From contig NC_088324.1 of NCBI RefSeq assembly GCF_910592395.1, positions 2,358,001 to 2,422,000 on the forward strand: a DNA stretch of 64,000 bases, read 5' to 3'. Origin of the DNA: Lineus longissimus (taxonomy: Eukaryota > Nemertea > Pilidiophora > Heteronemertea > Lineidae). Positions within the stretch are counted from its first letter, which is position 1, and every line of letters begins with the position of its first letter. The notes under the pieces were generated by a model. It saw nothing but the letters and a program-made list of their open reading frames with translations, did not search any database and was not told the DNA's origin. Positions 34,630 to 47,800 of this stretch are shown here, piece by piece. The translations under genes and the position numbers were made by a program.

Positions 34630-35420
34630 CTTCTCTATTATGTATATTTTAGATTGCTCATAGCAGGTGACATTGAATTGAACCGAGGTCCTGTCGATCA
34701 CAACCAAAACTCCAACAAAAGTCCACTCTCCTTTAATTTAACACTAAATTCTGGTTTGAATAACCCAGGTATAAAGGAGATTCTAAACGTCTCGAATGTA
34801 AACTGGGATAGGCTTTCCACTGGGCTTGCTAGTAAACCCTGGAATACATTTCTAAATAACGAAGATCCAAAGCTGAGTCTTGAAAACTGGCTAAACCTCT
34901 TTGAAACCACCATTAAATAGTTTATTCCTGTAAAAAGGATTACTATTAAAGCCAGAGACCGATGTTGGATAACAGATTATGTTAAACATCAGATAAACGC
35001 TCGTCAACGTAAGTTCAAGAAGGCCAAACGCTCTAACAATGATGGCGACTGGGACATATACCATAGAGCTTGTCGAGACTGCAACGAGGCTATCAGTTCA
35101 AGCATAGAAGACTACTTTAAAAATTTAAACAACCAATTGAATAACCCTAATTTAAACTCAAAGAAATTCTGGAATTTAATCAAAGGTTAAACTCAAAGAA
35201 ATTCTGGAATTTAATCAAAGGTTATCAAGGTAAACAACACTGTAATGGCATCCCAGACCTACTAGAAGGCGATACCGTATTAACAGACAATTTAGAGAAA
35301 AGTAATTTTCTTAATAAATTTCTGGCTAAACAATGCTCACTGGATGAACAAGATAGAACATTACCAGACACAACCCAAGATGGACCTGAACTTCAGTTCC
35401 GTGAATTTACTGTGTAAGAA
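34630..35420 (+). mobile_element. Internally deleted LINE fragment, units 2/3
   Basis: Same structure as in unit 1. The 2A-like motif again reads GDIELNRGP, and TAG after TTIK (34918-34920) closes the frame early. Confidence 0.7.
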
Positions 35421-35759
35421 CAGCAATAGCATCATTCACATAGGCCACTCTGACCTCCCGGACCCATCCAAAGGTGAACTGATTGTGTGCATCCAATCCA
35501 ATCAATAGGCACGCATTTCCCGAGTGCTTTGCACTGGGTTAGTAGACAGAACAAGGTAGTTAACCATGTCAATGTACGTTATTTCAGGCAATGCCTTGCG
35601 TTCATCGCAAAAATCGGACTTTTTCATACACTAAGGATCAACTCCATTAATGTCTTTTAACTTATATTTGAATAATCGTTTGTTTTCAGGTCATAAATTT
35701 CTTTGATATTCGCTTTCGTCTGCTAAACATGACACGACCGGCAGGCACACGGCCGCCAT
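35410..35759 (-). pseudogene. SWIM-YqaJ gene 5' fragment, unit 3
   Basis: Same content and the same stops as unit 2 (stop after EYQRNL, stop after INGVDP). Confidence 0.68.
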
Positions 35760-37282
35760 ACTGTATCGATGGTGGCCCCCCAACATGGCGGCCGGTGGAA
35801 ACCTGTGACGTCATTGCAAAGGGTCTATTAAAAGCGAGTTTCGCTCGAGCAACATGCACAGTACCCTTTTCCCACGACAAAAATCATTATCAAAGCGATC
35901 TTAGAATAACCGTCATCAAGTTAAACGAGAGTTTCTGAGCGGAAGCCTATTGATATATCCTTGTTAGAGCAACTGATCTGCACCAGACTGTTGAACAGGA
36001 ATTAAGTAGGCACATTTTTAATGACTGGGACATGTATGCTAAACAGTAGGCTGAATCGGCGAAGTCTGCATTTAAGCTTACGTTATCGTAGGCTCTTTCT
36101 TGAATTACCTGTCCCCGCTGCAAGTTTGTTTCATTTCGTAATGATACACAAAAACACTTCAACAAAATGTTTGACAATATAAAACCGATGTAGATTGAAG
36201 AATCAAAACATTAGGAACGTGTTTATTGTATAATACCGCCAAATTACTCACTGTTGTTGCGGACTTTTGATAGTTGAAGTTTCTGTCAGTGATATTGAAG
36301 TCTTTGACAATCGAACTACTTTTGTGATCTGTCGTATACGCCGTGCTGTTTTGAACGCTGGATATTGAGATTGGTCAATGTTGTTGGTGATCTCTCGCAT
36401 GAAAAACTGCTTTTATGATATGTTGAATATTTTCCGTGGCACGGCTTTGTGATCTCTGAGAATGTTTTGGCAATAAGTTCGATATTACTCACTTCTGTTG
36501 TAAATTGCAAAATCTGATGGCAGTGCTGTTTGTGATCGTTGACAGTCGGACCGCTCCGAGCCTTCATGTTGGTATAAAGTGTCTATGCAGGCATTCCTGG
36601 TTTATGGGATATACAGGACGGTGTATACAGTCACGATATGCAGACAAATTCGGTTCAAGTGAACTGAAGGGTAACAAGTTATTTTATAACATGTATAAGG
36701 AATACAAGCATTGGACCAAAAAGTTGAGTTGGTGTTGATGTGTTGGCTGAGGAGCGGTTAATACTCCCAATTGCTTAAGTTCCTAGAAGTATTGGCTGTC
36801 GTCAATATGTTAAAACGTTCTCGCCAAATGATTGCGAAGATTCAACCCCTTCGTTAAAGGGTTAAATGACCACATTCAAGCAATAAACCATCCAAACGCT
36901 GCTTTAGCAAGTGTAGCACAATGCATTGCGCTGACAGAGAAATAAATGTACTAATCAAAATATCCGGAAAGAAAATAATTTTTCTTTTTTTTTTCTCTTT
37001 TGTTAAGCGCCTTGAAGTATTTTACATAAGGTGCAATATAAATTATTTTAATAATAATAATAAAAGGAGGATCACAAAGTAAGCTGGCGCTTAGAAGCCA
37101 CGGGAAATATTGGGCTGCTTGCCAGGTGGTTTGCGTGTTTAAAATTTTGCGAGGTTTTTGTAAATACCACGCAAAATTTGCGTTTAAGTTGCGATAATTT
37201 TGCGTAGTCGCTAAAATTTGCATGGTTTTTCCGATGCGTGGCTTTTCCAGAGTCCTATGCTCTCTCGTGGAGTTTACTGCCA

Positions 37283-39415
37283 TCAGTCCTTGCATTTCGA
37301 CGTCTTATAATTCTGGTAATATATTTTGCATAGTTTGTTTGTTTTCAAGAAGGTTACATAGGTGCAGTTTCTATTGTAGGTGATATTACATAACCTAACA
37401 CATTCCTTGAAATTTGTGGCTCCAAATTGAAGGTCAAGAACAGAATAACCAAGGTCACGTAGTGGACGTCGAATCAATTTCAGACACCGAATGTCAGATT
37501 TTTTAATCAAATGAGTAACGGCGAAGTGGTCTGCTGGCTCTAGAAAGTGAATAATGGTTGGATGTGATAATGAACCTATTCTGAAGGGAAAAAATCATGT
37601 TGTCATGTACAGCTGCAATCTTTGTTCTGAATGAAGCAATCATTGCTTCAAAAAAACAATTTAATGAACGACGATTATTCTATTTTTTCATGTAATCAGT
37701 CATTCCTTACAAGCGTTTGTTATCTTTGTGTCTTTTGCAGATTCGTGCAAATGTGACCCGTTCTAGCAGAACCAGTCGCATGTCGCACATAAGATGAGCA
37801 TAGACGACACCAGGAAATTCATAGAAGAAACTGATGTCGTAAGATTTCACAAAAGGCAGACAACAGTGAAATGAACAAACAGTCCGTCTCAACCTGCCAA
37901 GCTCAGAGCGACATGCGACTGGTTTTACTGGAACGGGTGACAAATGCTCTAGACTCGCCGATCTAAGACCGGTTCATTTACTTGAGGTATGACCATCCCC
38001 AGTATGATATGGATCGAGCTGGTCAAGATCATACTGATTGGCTAAAACGCTTCGGTGTTCAGTGGTGGTAAGTTGATGGAATGTTGGTGGCATTCGAAAT
38101 GAACAGATTACTTGTGACCTAAAGACTTTTATTTCTATTAATGGTAATAGTGTGGTCGATCAATTTTCCTGACTATTATTAGCCTACGTATATTGATGAC
38201 GGATCTTCAATAACAGAAATCGTATTGAAAATAAAAGTGGCAACCTAATGAGCTTATTCTGACCTGGTGGAAAGGCGAAATGTATAATCATTGGACCGAT
38301 TGAACAATGTTGAGTGGCAACCAACGACAATGCGCAAAATATCTCAGGAGGCTTGGCTTGCATATCGAGAAACAATCTTAGATCGGTGAGTTTAGAGTAT
38401 AAGTAACGAAACACATACCATCGCAGAACTTCTCGCAGTGCACATATTTAGCCTGATCTGTATCGATGCATGATTGAAACGAATTCTTATCTGTAAGGGT
38501 ATGGCGACTGACTCGGCTGATATGACATCTCCTTCCGAAAGATTCAGATGACTTGATCAATGATTGGTACAGATCACGTCCTTCTGTGTTTCTTTTTTTA
38601 CAACAAAAGTCGAAAGAAAGGCATTGAAAGTTATATTTATTATAACGGCATGCCTTTAAGCAATGTCTCAGCGGTAAAGAATACAGACTTTCGTCGTCGT
38701 GGCCGTATATAAAAGCAACTGATATGCATCTAAATTTGATTTTACGTTTTGGACAATGAGCTGTAATTAAGAGGTTGTAGATTAACCCATTGAGGAAGGC
38801 GTAAATTGTGTTGCAATTATTTTACAGTTAGGAAAGTATTCCTGGCGGATTCCAGTGCTTCTACACGTTTACATAGATTTTAACATTTTCTCCTCTGTAC
38901 TGCTTATTTCGGGATGAACTTTGATGAAGTCTTCAGGTTATTTTTTTATTCATGTATACAATTGAATGTGCTAACTTTCATTTACAAATATATATTATAC
39001 CAAACCAATCCCTGGCCAGACCCCAAACAATCGCCAAAGGAATCCAATGAAGAGGGTTTTTTGTTTCAATTGACTTGTAATTTCCTAACCCGGAAATTTG
39101 TTCTGGTCCCAATATTTGATTTAGGAAAAGCCATAAATTTGCCCAGTAGTTTTCGCATAGCGGTCAGAAAGGACAATGACTTTTCGCTATGAAGCCGACT
39201 AAAGGTATGACGTAATTTTACTAGGTGACGGCGTTACGCAGGGATACATTTTTAAAAATGTATTGCTTATCATCATGATATCAGAATACAAAAATATCAA
39301 TTCATGCTAATGTGCCATGTTTTCTCTTAAGTTTACCAATGCTTTCCTCTTCTCTTAGCACTGTAAATGAATGTTGAATGTAGCATGTCAAAATAGTTAA
39401 CATTAACATTCGCAT
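37283..39415 (-). CDS. Small secreted cysteine-rich protein, copy 3 (four exons)
   Basis: Exons 39415-39337, 38490-38419, 38356-38264 and 37539-37283. Exon 2 has one extra codon (SCIDTDQAK) and an extra Cys (VHCEKFCD); exon 1 has HSFTVLRE; exon 3 MIIHFAFPPG; exon 4 FLKTNKLCK. The indel is a multiple of three and all frames stay open. Confidence 0.6.
37747..37947. mobile_element. 200-bp hairpin element, unit 3
   Basis: Same inverted arms, in the last intron of copy 3. Confidence 0.6.
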
Positions 39416-40210
39416 GTTGAAGAAATATGCGGTGGTGGACAATGTTATATCCAAGTAACTTCCTGTAAAAAATAAAAAAATAAAATCCAATATGAATATC
39501 AGAAAGAGAGCCAAGTCACTTGGAGAAAAGAGTCTGCTGCGGAACATGTAATAGCAATGAACACCTTGTGTGCAGTGACTAACGATTTTCATCGTAGCTG
39601 TCGTTCGGAAGAAGCTAACCCGACATCAAAATAAAATAATTCAACAGTTTCTTTCTGATCAGGGAGGGTATGCTCTGAGTGGCCTCTTTAGCTTTAGGTG
39701 TCGCTTTGCTCACTTTCTTCATTGAGTCCACCCCACACCCCAACAGCGACACTTAAGACTTATCAAAACTTTGAATATACAATTAAACAACTAGCTTCTA
39801 TCCATGCTCAGCCCAATAAAGTGTGGTTAAATGACCCGTCCTATTATTCAGTATCATCGGATTTTGCGTCAAGCACCGTTAACAAAGGAGGTCTCGTCAC
39901 TTGCCGTGTCATATGCCAATAATTTTGGTGTGTGTGAATTCATCCAAAAAATTGTGAAAATGAGTTATATACAAGAAGACAACCAAACGAGTGGTTGTCG
40001 TTTTCTGTTTATCACATACCACCACTACAATTTTTGAGGGATTTGTAGCTCGAATCATCGCAAATTTCATTCCCGAAAAACCAAGACCCAAAGTGCGCCT
40101 TGCGTCGCAATGACGTAATTGACGCGATGACGTTACCACAACAAAACAATCGAAAAAAGTTGTTTTGCCGAGTCTGAAATGTCACAATTTTTATCAGATT
40201 TGATACATTT

Positions 40211-40924
40211 CGGCAGTTATAAATGGCGGATTTCCGCGTAAATCCTCGGAGAAATCACAAAACCGCCAGTAAATACGAGCATAATATTTAATGATAATTA
40301 TACAAATAACCACATAAATCATAAATCGGAGGCAAGAACTACCAGTTATCTGCACATTTCATCGGTCAGATGTTAATCCTCTGGAGCGCCATTCATGCCA
40401 TTCCGATCGACTCTTCCCTCTTTTTTTCTTGGTGTTGATAAACTTTGCATGTTATCTTCGACACCACCGTGGTTCCTTCCTGAACACATTACGAGGCTGC
40501 TTTCAAGTGTGATTGATGCCCGGATTGATGTACGTTACGGTATATGCCTCCTTCAAATATAAGTCAATGACAAACTGAATTCTGGTCTACGACATTTTTT
40601 TATAACAATCTCCTTGCAGCTCGAACCTAACCAACCATGTGCGACTGCACATTGGAGTCTATTTTTAGCAATCACAAAAACTTACTTCGCGGCCCGTCTA
40701 GAGTATAAGTTTATTTCAAACTACAAGGTGCTTGTGATTTACGGCGCATACAGCGCACCATATAACGGGGATTCCCAAATACCTTGTAACCAGGAGTACT
40801 TCATGCGCACAACAATGCACACTACTAATATGAAAAACTCTCACCTGCGGTTCAGGCAGCCACCCTGTAGCCAAGTTAGATTTTTCCGCGGATTTACGCG
40901 GAAATCCGCGTTTTATAACAGCCG
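40211..40924. mobile_element. 714-bp Mutator-like MITE, unit 3
   Basis: Same length and ends. The left flank has drifted to GATACATTT while the right flank is still GATTTATTT. Confidence 0.72.
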
Positions 40925-42409
40925 GATTTATTTGTATCAATTTGTATCAAAACCTCGATATCGTCTTCGCATGTGATAAAATGGTTGTATGAACGTGCCA
41001 GTTTTTCTACCTGGTAATTACAAGTAAGGGCATCCTCTGAACATGTGTCGAAACAGTTCAAGAAAATGAAAACCACTAATTCGCAAGTTCTCAGAGACAT
41101 CTCAATTGTTTTCCTGTTCGAATTATTATGACAACATGAAGAAAATCGAGGACTATCAGAACAAAAGTGCATTAAATCCTTTCGGCACAATTTAAATTAC
41201 CCTTTTTAAACTCTGTTAAAACTTGATTCTTTTTTTTTTACAAAATAAATCGATATCCCGTGGGGAAAGAGAGTGTCCGTTCTGACGCTGATTCGCCAGG
41301 ATGATATATACGTATCGAACTTTATCAAGAACAGGACAAAAAACAATCGAATAATACACTTGAATTACAAAGTGGTCTTGCCTTTCGACCAGAATGTATA
41401 AAATTGTCACCAATGTTGACTCTTCGCCGTCACTACAAGGTTCGTTCTTGATCATCACAAACAAATATCCTTTGCTTAAACCCAAAAAAACTACCAACAA
41501 CTTATGCGTGAAAATCGCAACACATCGAAGAGAGCTAAAGCGCCAATGTGTTCCAGTTGAAAGAAAAAAACACCTCAGACGTATTTCCTTCTCAATTGGT
41601 CAACAATCAATACTTACTTCTCATCGACTTGGATATGTTATGGATTGTAGAAAATACAACACTGGTAGACTCAATTTACTTACATTGTCTGCGCCGATTA
41701 CCGTAAACAAATACTTTATCAATAGAGCCATCAACCTTAAAATGTCCAGGATTCCTTAGCCCACACCTGCGATATATTAAATACACAAGCTTAGCTCGAT
41801 AGGTCTACGCGAGGTTCTATACCAATTAGTGTGATATGCAACATACTATACGCATATAGACGTACACATTCGACAAAAATTGAAGCCGTTTAATAGTAGC
41901 ACATATCGATTAGTATCGAAAGAATAATGACAAAAAATGAATTGGTCTTTCAAAAATATTGAACATCTGTGCGAACAAAATATTATTTAGTTTACTGTGA
42001 TGTTTTACATGTATATGTACATGAAACTCATATTTCTTCTCAGAAAAAGCAATGAGACATTGAAGGAATGGAAGGCCCGGGAATTATGCCACTCAACGAC
42101 CACAGAACATTCAGCCGATGTTATACAGAAGATTGATACAATTATGATGTAATGATAAACATGTTTCTCACATTGTCTGGTAAGACGCCACAATCAGATA
42201 CAGAGTGTCGAACTTTTGAAAATCTCACCATGGCACTTAAAGGAGTGGTTGGGATCCAACCGCCAAGGTAGAACGTCACCGGGATGGAGAAATTCCTTCA
42301 ACGTTGTATCAAAACACGTATATTGCCAATGATTCGCCGTTCGTTAAGAAAATTGAAATTTGGAATTGAATCAGAAGTCCTAGGTATAATTCTGTCAAAT
42401 TAGACACTT

Positions 42410-42710
42410 CTCTATTATGTATATTTTAGATTGCTCATAGCAGGTGACATTGAATTGAACACAGGTCCTGTCGATCACAACCAAAACTCCAACAAAAGTC
42501 CACTCTCCTTTAATTTAACACTAAATTCTGGTTTGAATAACCCAGGTATAAAGGAGATTCTAAACGTCTCGAATGTAAACTGGGATAGGCTTTCCACTGG
42601 GCTTGCTAGTAAACCCTGGAATACATTTCTAAATAACGAAGATCCAAAGCTGAGCCTTGAAAACTGGCTAAACCTTTTTGAAACCACCATTAAAGAGTTT
42701 ATTCCTGTAA
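42410..42710 (+). mobile_element. LINE fragment, unit 3 (first part)
   Basis: As in units 1 and 2, but the 2A-like motif reads GDIELNTGP. It is cut by the insertion at 42711, continues at 44252-44393, and again at 54063-54425 after the large transposon. Confidence 0.7.
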
Positions 42711-44251
42711 TGTAGCGCGAAACCTGTCCGAGCGGTAAAGCGTCAGTGATAATGTCCTGGAGACAAAGTCACAACCAAGTCAAGGCTTTTTATGGGGCAG
42801 TAGTTGTCACAACCTGGGGAAATCCAAGGACTCTGGTCCTCCTGATTTGATCTAGTAACCTGACTTCAGGGACATGTCCTCTATGTCTCTCATTCCAATA
42901 TGAGAGACTGGGTGAGACTTGGGCAATGTGACCTGCTTTTGGTCACTGATATGAGTCCGGATGAAAACTACTACTAAGCTATCACAAAAGGGCACAACTA
43001 CTTCATCTAACTAAATAGTTTTATTATAACTCTCAAAACGCGAATGTCCATAATTTTACAACGGGTACAAAAAGGTTTCAATCAGATTAAACTAGGTGGT
43101 TGATGGCTTGATATAGGCTCATATCCACATCTTCACCATTTATCAAACGGGTCAACAAATCTAAAAGTTCATGGAGGAAAGCAACCAGGTTTTCCAGTTC
43201 AATAAAAGTGCCTATTATGACTAGATCATCAGCATAAACATGCACACTAGGTGCTGAATATTCAGGCATTTTATGACTGTTACACTTTCCCATAAATTGT
43301 ATAAAAGTCAGTATATTACTCTGCCCCTTTTGCTGAACAAAAGTCAACAATTCAAATTGCAAATATAATATAAAGATATCTTTAGGGCGCTTACCTGGCT
43401 AAATTCTATCAGTATCAGTGTGACCACCTTCAAAGCTGTATTTGAAACTTGACTCACACAACAATCTCAATGCAAGACCAACATATATGTAACATGTGGC
43501 TTGTTCTGCAATGTTGTGCAACTGCAAGCTAGGAGTATGTGACTGGGGTGAATGTCAACTCCGGAGGGCTAGAACCTCCTGATGCTAGATATGCTAGCAC
43601 CTGATCTGCTCTCACGCCCAGCTGATTAGGGTTTTATACCGAATCCACGGGGGTCACCCACGGACTACAGACCCTCGAAATGATAACAAAACAAACCCGT
43701 TTTGAAACATGTGCCAACTTTAGGCCCAAAGTACAAGAGATTCCCAAAAGTCACAGCTTTGAAAATGACACCAAAAGATGCTACAGATCTTTATGAAATA
43801 AGCCATGTCTTTGAAACCATAACTTTTACACCAACATTTACCTGATTTAAAACACTTTGCAAAGTTACCACTGGAAAGTTCGTCACTCACAATCCAAAAC
43901 AATGTGGAGGTCTGACGTCATCAAACATGGGGGACAGCTTTCAGAAAGTCGCAAATCGCAACATAAAAATAGTGAAATACAAGCGTTCACCAACTTAACA
44001 ACTTACCAGGAGGCTCTCAATCAATATATTCCCAATGACAAATGTATCCCTAAAGTTTGACAGTCTAACTTGGCGCAGTTTTGATGAAAATAGACTTCAA
44101 ACACGAAAATTTGCTCCAGTAAAAATGGTCCGGTTGTATATAAAATCCCGACCTGGAAAACAGGTACTTGCTGCACAGCGGGTGCATGTAAAATACGGTC
44201 CCAGGAGTTGTCCTAGACGGAACGAAGAGGTGAAAGACTAATTTTGTTACA
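42711..44251. mobile_element. 1,541-bp insertion with TGTA...TACA ends and 7-bp target duplication
   Basis: CCTGTAA is repeated on both sides (42704-42710 and 44252-44258), and units 1 and 2 show the empty site. The ends TGTAGCG... and ...TTGTTACA have the TG..CA form of LTRs, so it may be a solo LTR, but a 7-bp duplication is unusual. A minus-strand frame (43362-43087) contains SVHVYADDLVIIG, resembling the YxDD reverse-transcriptase active site, which an LTR should not carry. Superfamily unresolved. Confidence 0.65.
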
Positions 44252-44393
44252 CCTGTAAAAAGGAGTACTATTAAAGCCAGAGACTGATGTTGGATAACAG
44301 ATTATGTTAAACATCAGATAAACGCTCGTCAACGTAAGTTCAAGAAGGCCAAACGCTCTAACAATGATGGCGACTGGGACATATACCATAGAG

Positions 44394-44760
44394 CACAGGA
44401 AGTTGTACCTAGGGGGGCCGGAGGCCCCCTGGGGCTTGGGGGGCCGAAGGCCCCCTTAAGGGCCGAAGGCCCGAAGGATGGAAACGCTTTTTATGTCATG
44501 TGGAAAATGCACTACCGTATACGAAGCAGATTTTCGCAAAACACGACCTCACAAAAACACCCCATTTAGGACACAAGATCAAACTTTCTCGCACATAAAT
44601 CATACTCTACACGATCTATGAACACAGAGCATTAGTATGCCACACTGATTTTGTAAAAAATCTTTCCTCTTCGCTCCGAAATTGGAGCATTTATCAGAAA
44701 ATCGAGGCGCGACCTGCAGCTTTCAAAAAGTCAAGTTGTAATCGTGGGGAAGACTTTATT
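44394..44760 (+). repeat. Left terminal inverted repeat (~367 bp)
   Basis: It starts CACAGGAAGTTGTACCTAGG and ends near GAAGACTTTATT. The first 80 bp hold three GC-rich hairpins: 44413-44429, 44438-44455 and 44460-44472, each a 5-7 bp GGGCC/GGCCC stem closing a GGA or GAA loop. By eye about five positions differ from the right copy. Confidence 0.9.
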
Positions 44761-44764
44761 CGTC

Positions 44765-44772
44765 TATAAATA
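44765..44772 (+). promoter_or_regulatory. Candidate TATA box of the helicase gene
   Basis: TATAAATA about 120 bp before the helicase ATG. Two CACGTG E-boxes (44829-44834 and 44840-44845) and an ATTGG (reverse CCAAT) near 44781 lie between. It is just inside the left TIR, so the sequence is not shared with the right end. Confidence 0.35.
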
Positions 44773-44892
44773 AAATGAATGTGATTGGCTGTTGCTTGAA
44801 AGACGAAATCCCCGTGTGATTCCCTCGACACGTGATCGGCACGTGTGGATAAAAACGCGCCAACGTTCTAAATCGAAGCAAGTGCTGTAAAA

Positions 44893-47800
44893 ATGTCCGA
44901 ATTGAATGCAGAACAGCTCCATGCTATGGAAATAGCAAGAACGGGTCACAGTCTGTTGCTTACAAGTCAATGTGGAACCGGCAAGACATTTTTAATGCGG
45001 TAAATATCAATGAACAATGACATGGTACTTACATGACTTAGGGAAATGTGATTCCAGGCAAGTTGATCACCAGCTCAGCACTATAATTCCTCTACCTTCA
45101 CTTCCATCAATGCATAATACTAGTATACGTTCCTGGGGTAATATAATGTACATTTACTTGAAAGAGGCTTTAATTATATCAATTTATCAACTCCAGAATA
45201 TACAAATGAGTCACTATGACCATGGAGGTATTATAAAGACTCATTCTTCTGTCTGGAAGGGTTTGTGGACCTACACCACAGCAAGCAACAACCTATCCAC
45301 CAAAGTTTCCGGCTATGTTTAAGAAATATAGTACATATAGACACACCATTAGTTTCATGATGCACAGCAGGTCACATTAGAGGAACACAATTTAGACCCG
45401 AATGTTCTTTGCCAGCTTCTTGCTTTTCCAAGTTTGGTTGAGATGACAGGGTGTTGTGGCGTTAAACGGAAGAGCTCGTGCTCCGCCAGCATTTGACTTT
45501 CTCGATACAGTGACGTGGCCCAGGACGATGGTATTGATACCCGGGCCATACTGTCTAATCGTGGGGTTTGTGTTTAATCCGTTGAGAATGCCCCTTTGCT
45601 GGCAAAAGATATTCTCGACCACATCAGAATTGAAGTAACCGGGGACGATTGACACTCCCAAGCGTGGTATGACGCTGCGACACAGTCCTGTGAATCCTGT
45701 GATGGCTGAAATAACATCCTCTCTCGTCTGGACAGTCATGGCATTCTTTTTTACAGCAGAGAAGTTTGGTTGATGCTATATCCGCCTCCCACGTTTTGAA
45801 GAAGGTCGCCACATCATCTAGGATATTAAGTCTTGGGTCAGTCACATCCCTGATTGGCCGATTGACGTCCGTAAATATTTCTACCACTTTAGACGTCTGT
45901 TTCAGTAGGTTGATGGTTCCACTGACATCAATTTCATTTTCCCCTTTTGACTGTGCTTTAGCCATCTGATAACGCTCCATCAGATGGAGCATATTCTTAT
46001 CTAGTACGTCACATGCTAGTTTATTGCGCATCTTTGAAGCTGGTGTTATTTCCACGTGTTCCTTAGTGAGAGCCTTGTGATATTTAAGCCCACTGTGAAC
46101 ATTGAACTTAAATGCCGCTTCAAAATGTTCCCAGACGATTTCCTTTCCTCCGAGAACCAAGTAACGTCCAGGTGATCCCCTGTGTTTTGCCTTCGATGAC
46201 TCAATGTTGTTGCGAACTTTCTTGATGACATGTTTGATATCCTGCATGATGCTGATGTATCCTTCAGACTAAAAAATATTCCGTATGGTAAATTCAGCGG
46301 CTATCTGGTCAACACCACCAAATAAGATGTTAGCGAAAGACCTGTTAGTTGAAGCTCCATCCATGAGAGTGTACTCGACTGAAAACCCATACTCGTCTAA
46401 TATATCCACTGCCTCCAAGAATATTTCCGCTAATTCGTATGCTTTTGCCGTATCTGTTGCAAAGTATGCGATTGGCCAACGGAAGCCATGAAATCCTTGA
46501 AACACTAACTGCAGGGCGTGTGTTGCCATTTTTATCTCCATTTTGCCATTGACGATCGTCCTTATATCATCATTAACTTCTCCCACGTTGATGGCACCGA
46601 CGAGCTGAAGTTGCGAACCTCTTCTAACAAACTGAAATAAAAATGTACCATGTATATAACGAGGCAAATAAAAGTTCGGTGGAATGTAACTTTTAGGACG
46701 AAATGGACATCATTTCCAATACTTCAGGCTCTAGTATTTTAGAGAAGACCATGGCTCCAGGATTTTGGCTAGAATTGGGAATCCTAAAGCAAGCTCAAAA
46801 ACCTTTATTTCTAAGAGTACAAGCATGTTCCAATTATGGAAAAATTACAACCATTCATGATGTCGTCTTCATATTGCTGTCTTAGGTTGATTGTTTTATT
46901 TACCTGTAAGTCATCTTGAATCTGCATCTCATCGAGAATGAGACCCCCATGGCAAGCAATTCCGGATGCACCTGGAAAGGAAAGAAATTGGTGTATCATC
47001 TGAAGCAAGTTACTAGAAGGCCTATATCGATTTGGATTTGTATCTTAACATTTTTCAGAGAGCACAGTAACTGTACTTAAGTTAATTTCATCTCATTTAA
47101 ACTAAGTAGCCTAAGACATGATGCTGAAGACAACTCCTTTATTTGGGGAACTTCACAATGTACATCTCTTCTTGATGAAGACCTCCAGTTGGACCACAGT
47201 GCGAGTTGGACCCACGAACATTCATCAAAAATTAATTCAGTATTTACCCTGTCTTTTGGCTTCTTTTTGCATCCATTGTAAGTGTTGTTTGTTGAAGCCA
47301 GCTTCCTGTGTGATGATATTTTTGTAATAACGGAGAAGACGCTGTGAGGGAAGGACCAACATCTCACTCCCCTTCAACTGGGAATATCCACGATTCGACG
47401 AGCAATATAAACCGAGCATGACACTTATCAGGTTTGGGTCCCATCGTCTTGTTCTCGGGTCTTTATTGTTACAGTTATTTGCCTGGGACTGAAGTAGAAC
47501 ATTTAGTTTTGAGGGAGCGTGGGGCATTACAGTTTCGAGGATGGCCTTCATGTCCATGCTGTCCTCTTCTGTTAGTTCAATAGTTGGATTGAACACATAA
47601 TCCTGCTCACGCGGCTCCGGGACTGCAAAGGCTTCAGTCTCTATTGCGTTGATGTTTCGAAAAACTTCCTCTAGACCTGGTGCTGGTGGTAAGTTTTCTT
47701 TGCCGATTTCGAGCATCTTTTCCCGCCAGACCCTTGAACTCTTCCACTTTCGGCAAGAAGGGCACACATCCGATGTTGATAAAACAGAAAGAATCTCCTT

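Larger units (their letters stand above)
27556..35260. repeat. 7.7-kb tandem unit 2
   Basis: 7,705 bp from anchor to anchor, collinear with unit 1 and most alike to unit 3 in its first part (for example the shared deletion giving CCTATTGATATATCC near 28250 and 35946). Confidence 0.92.
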
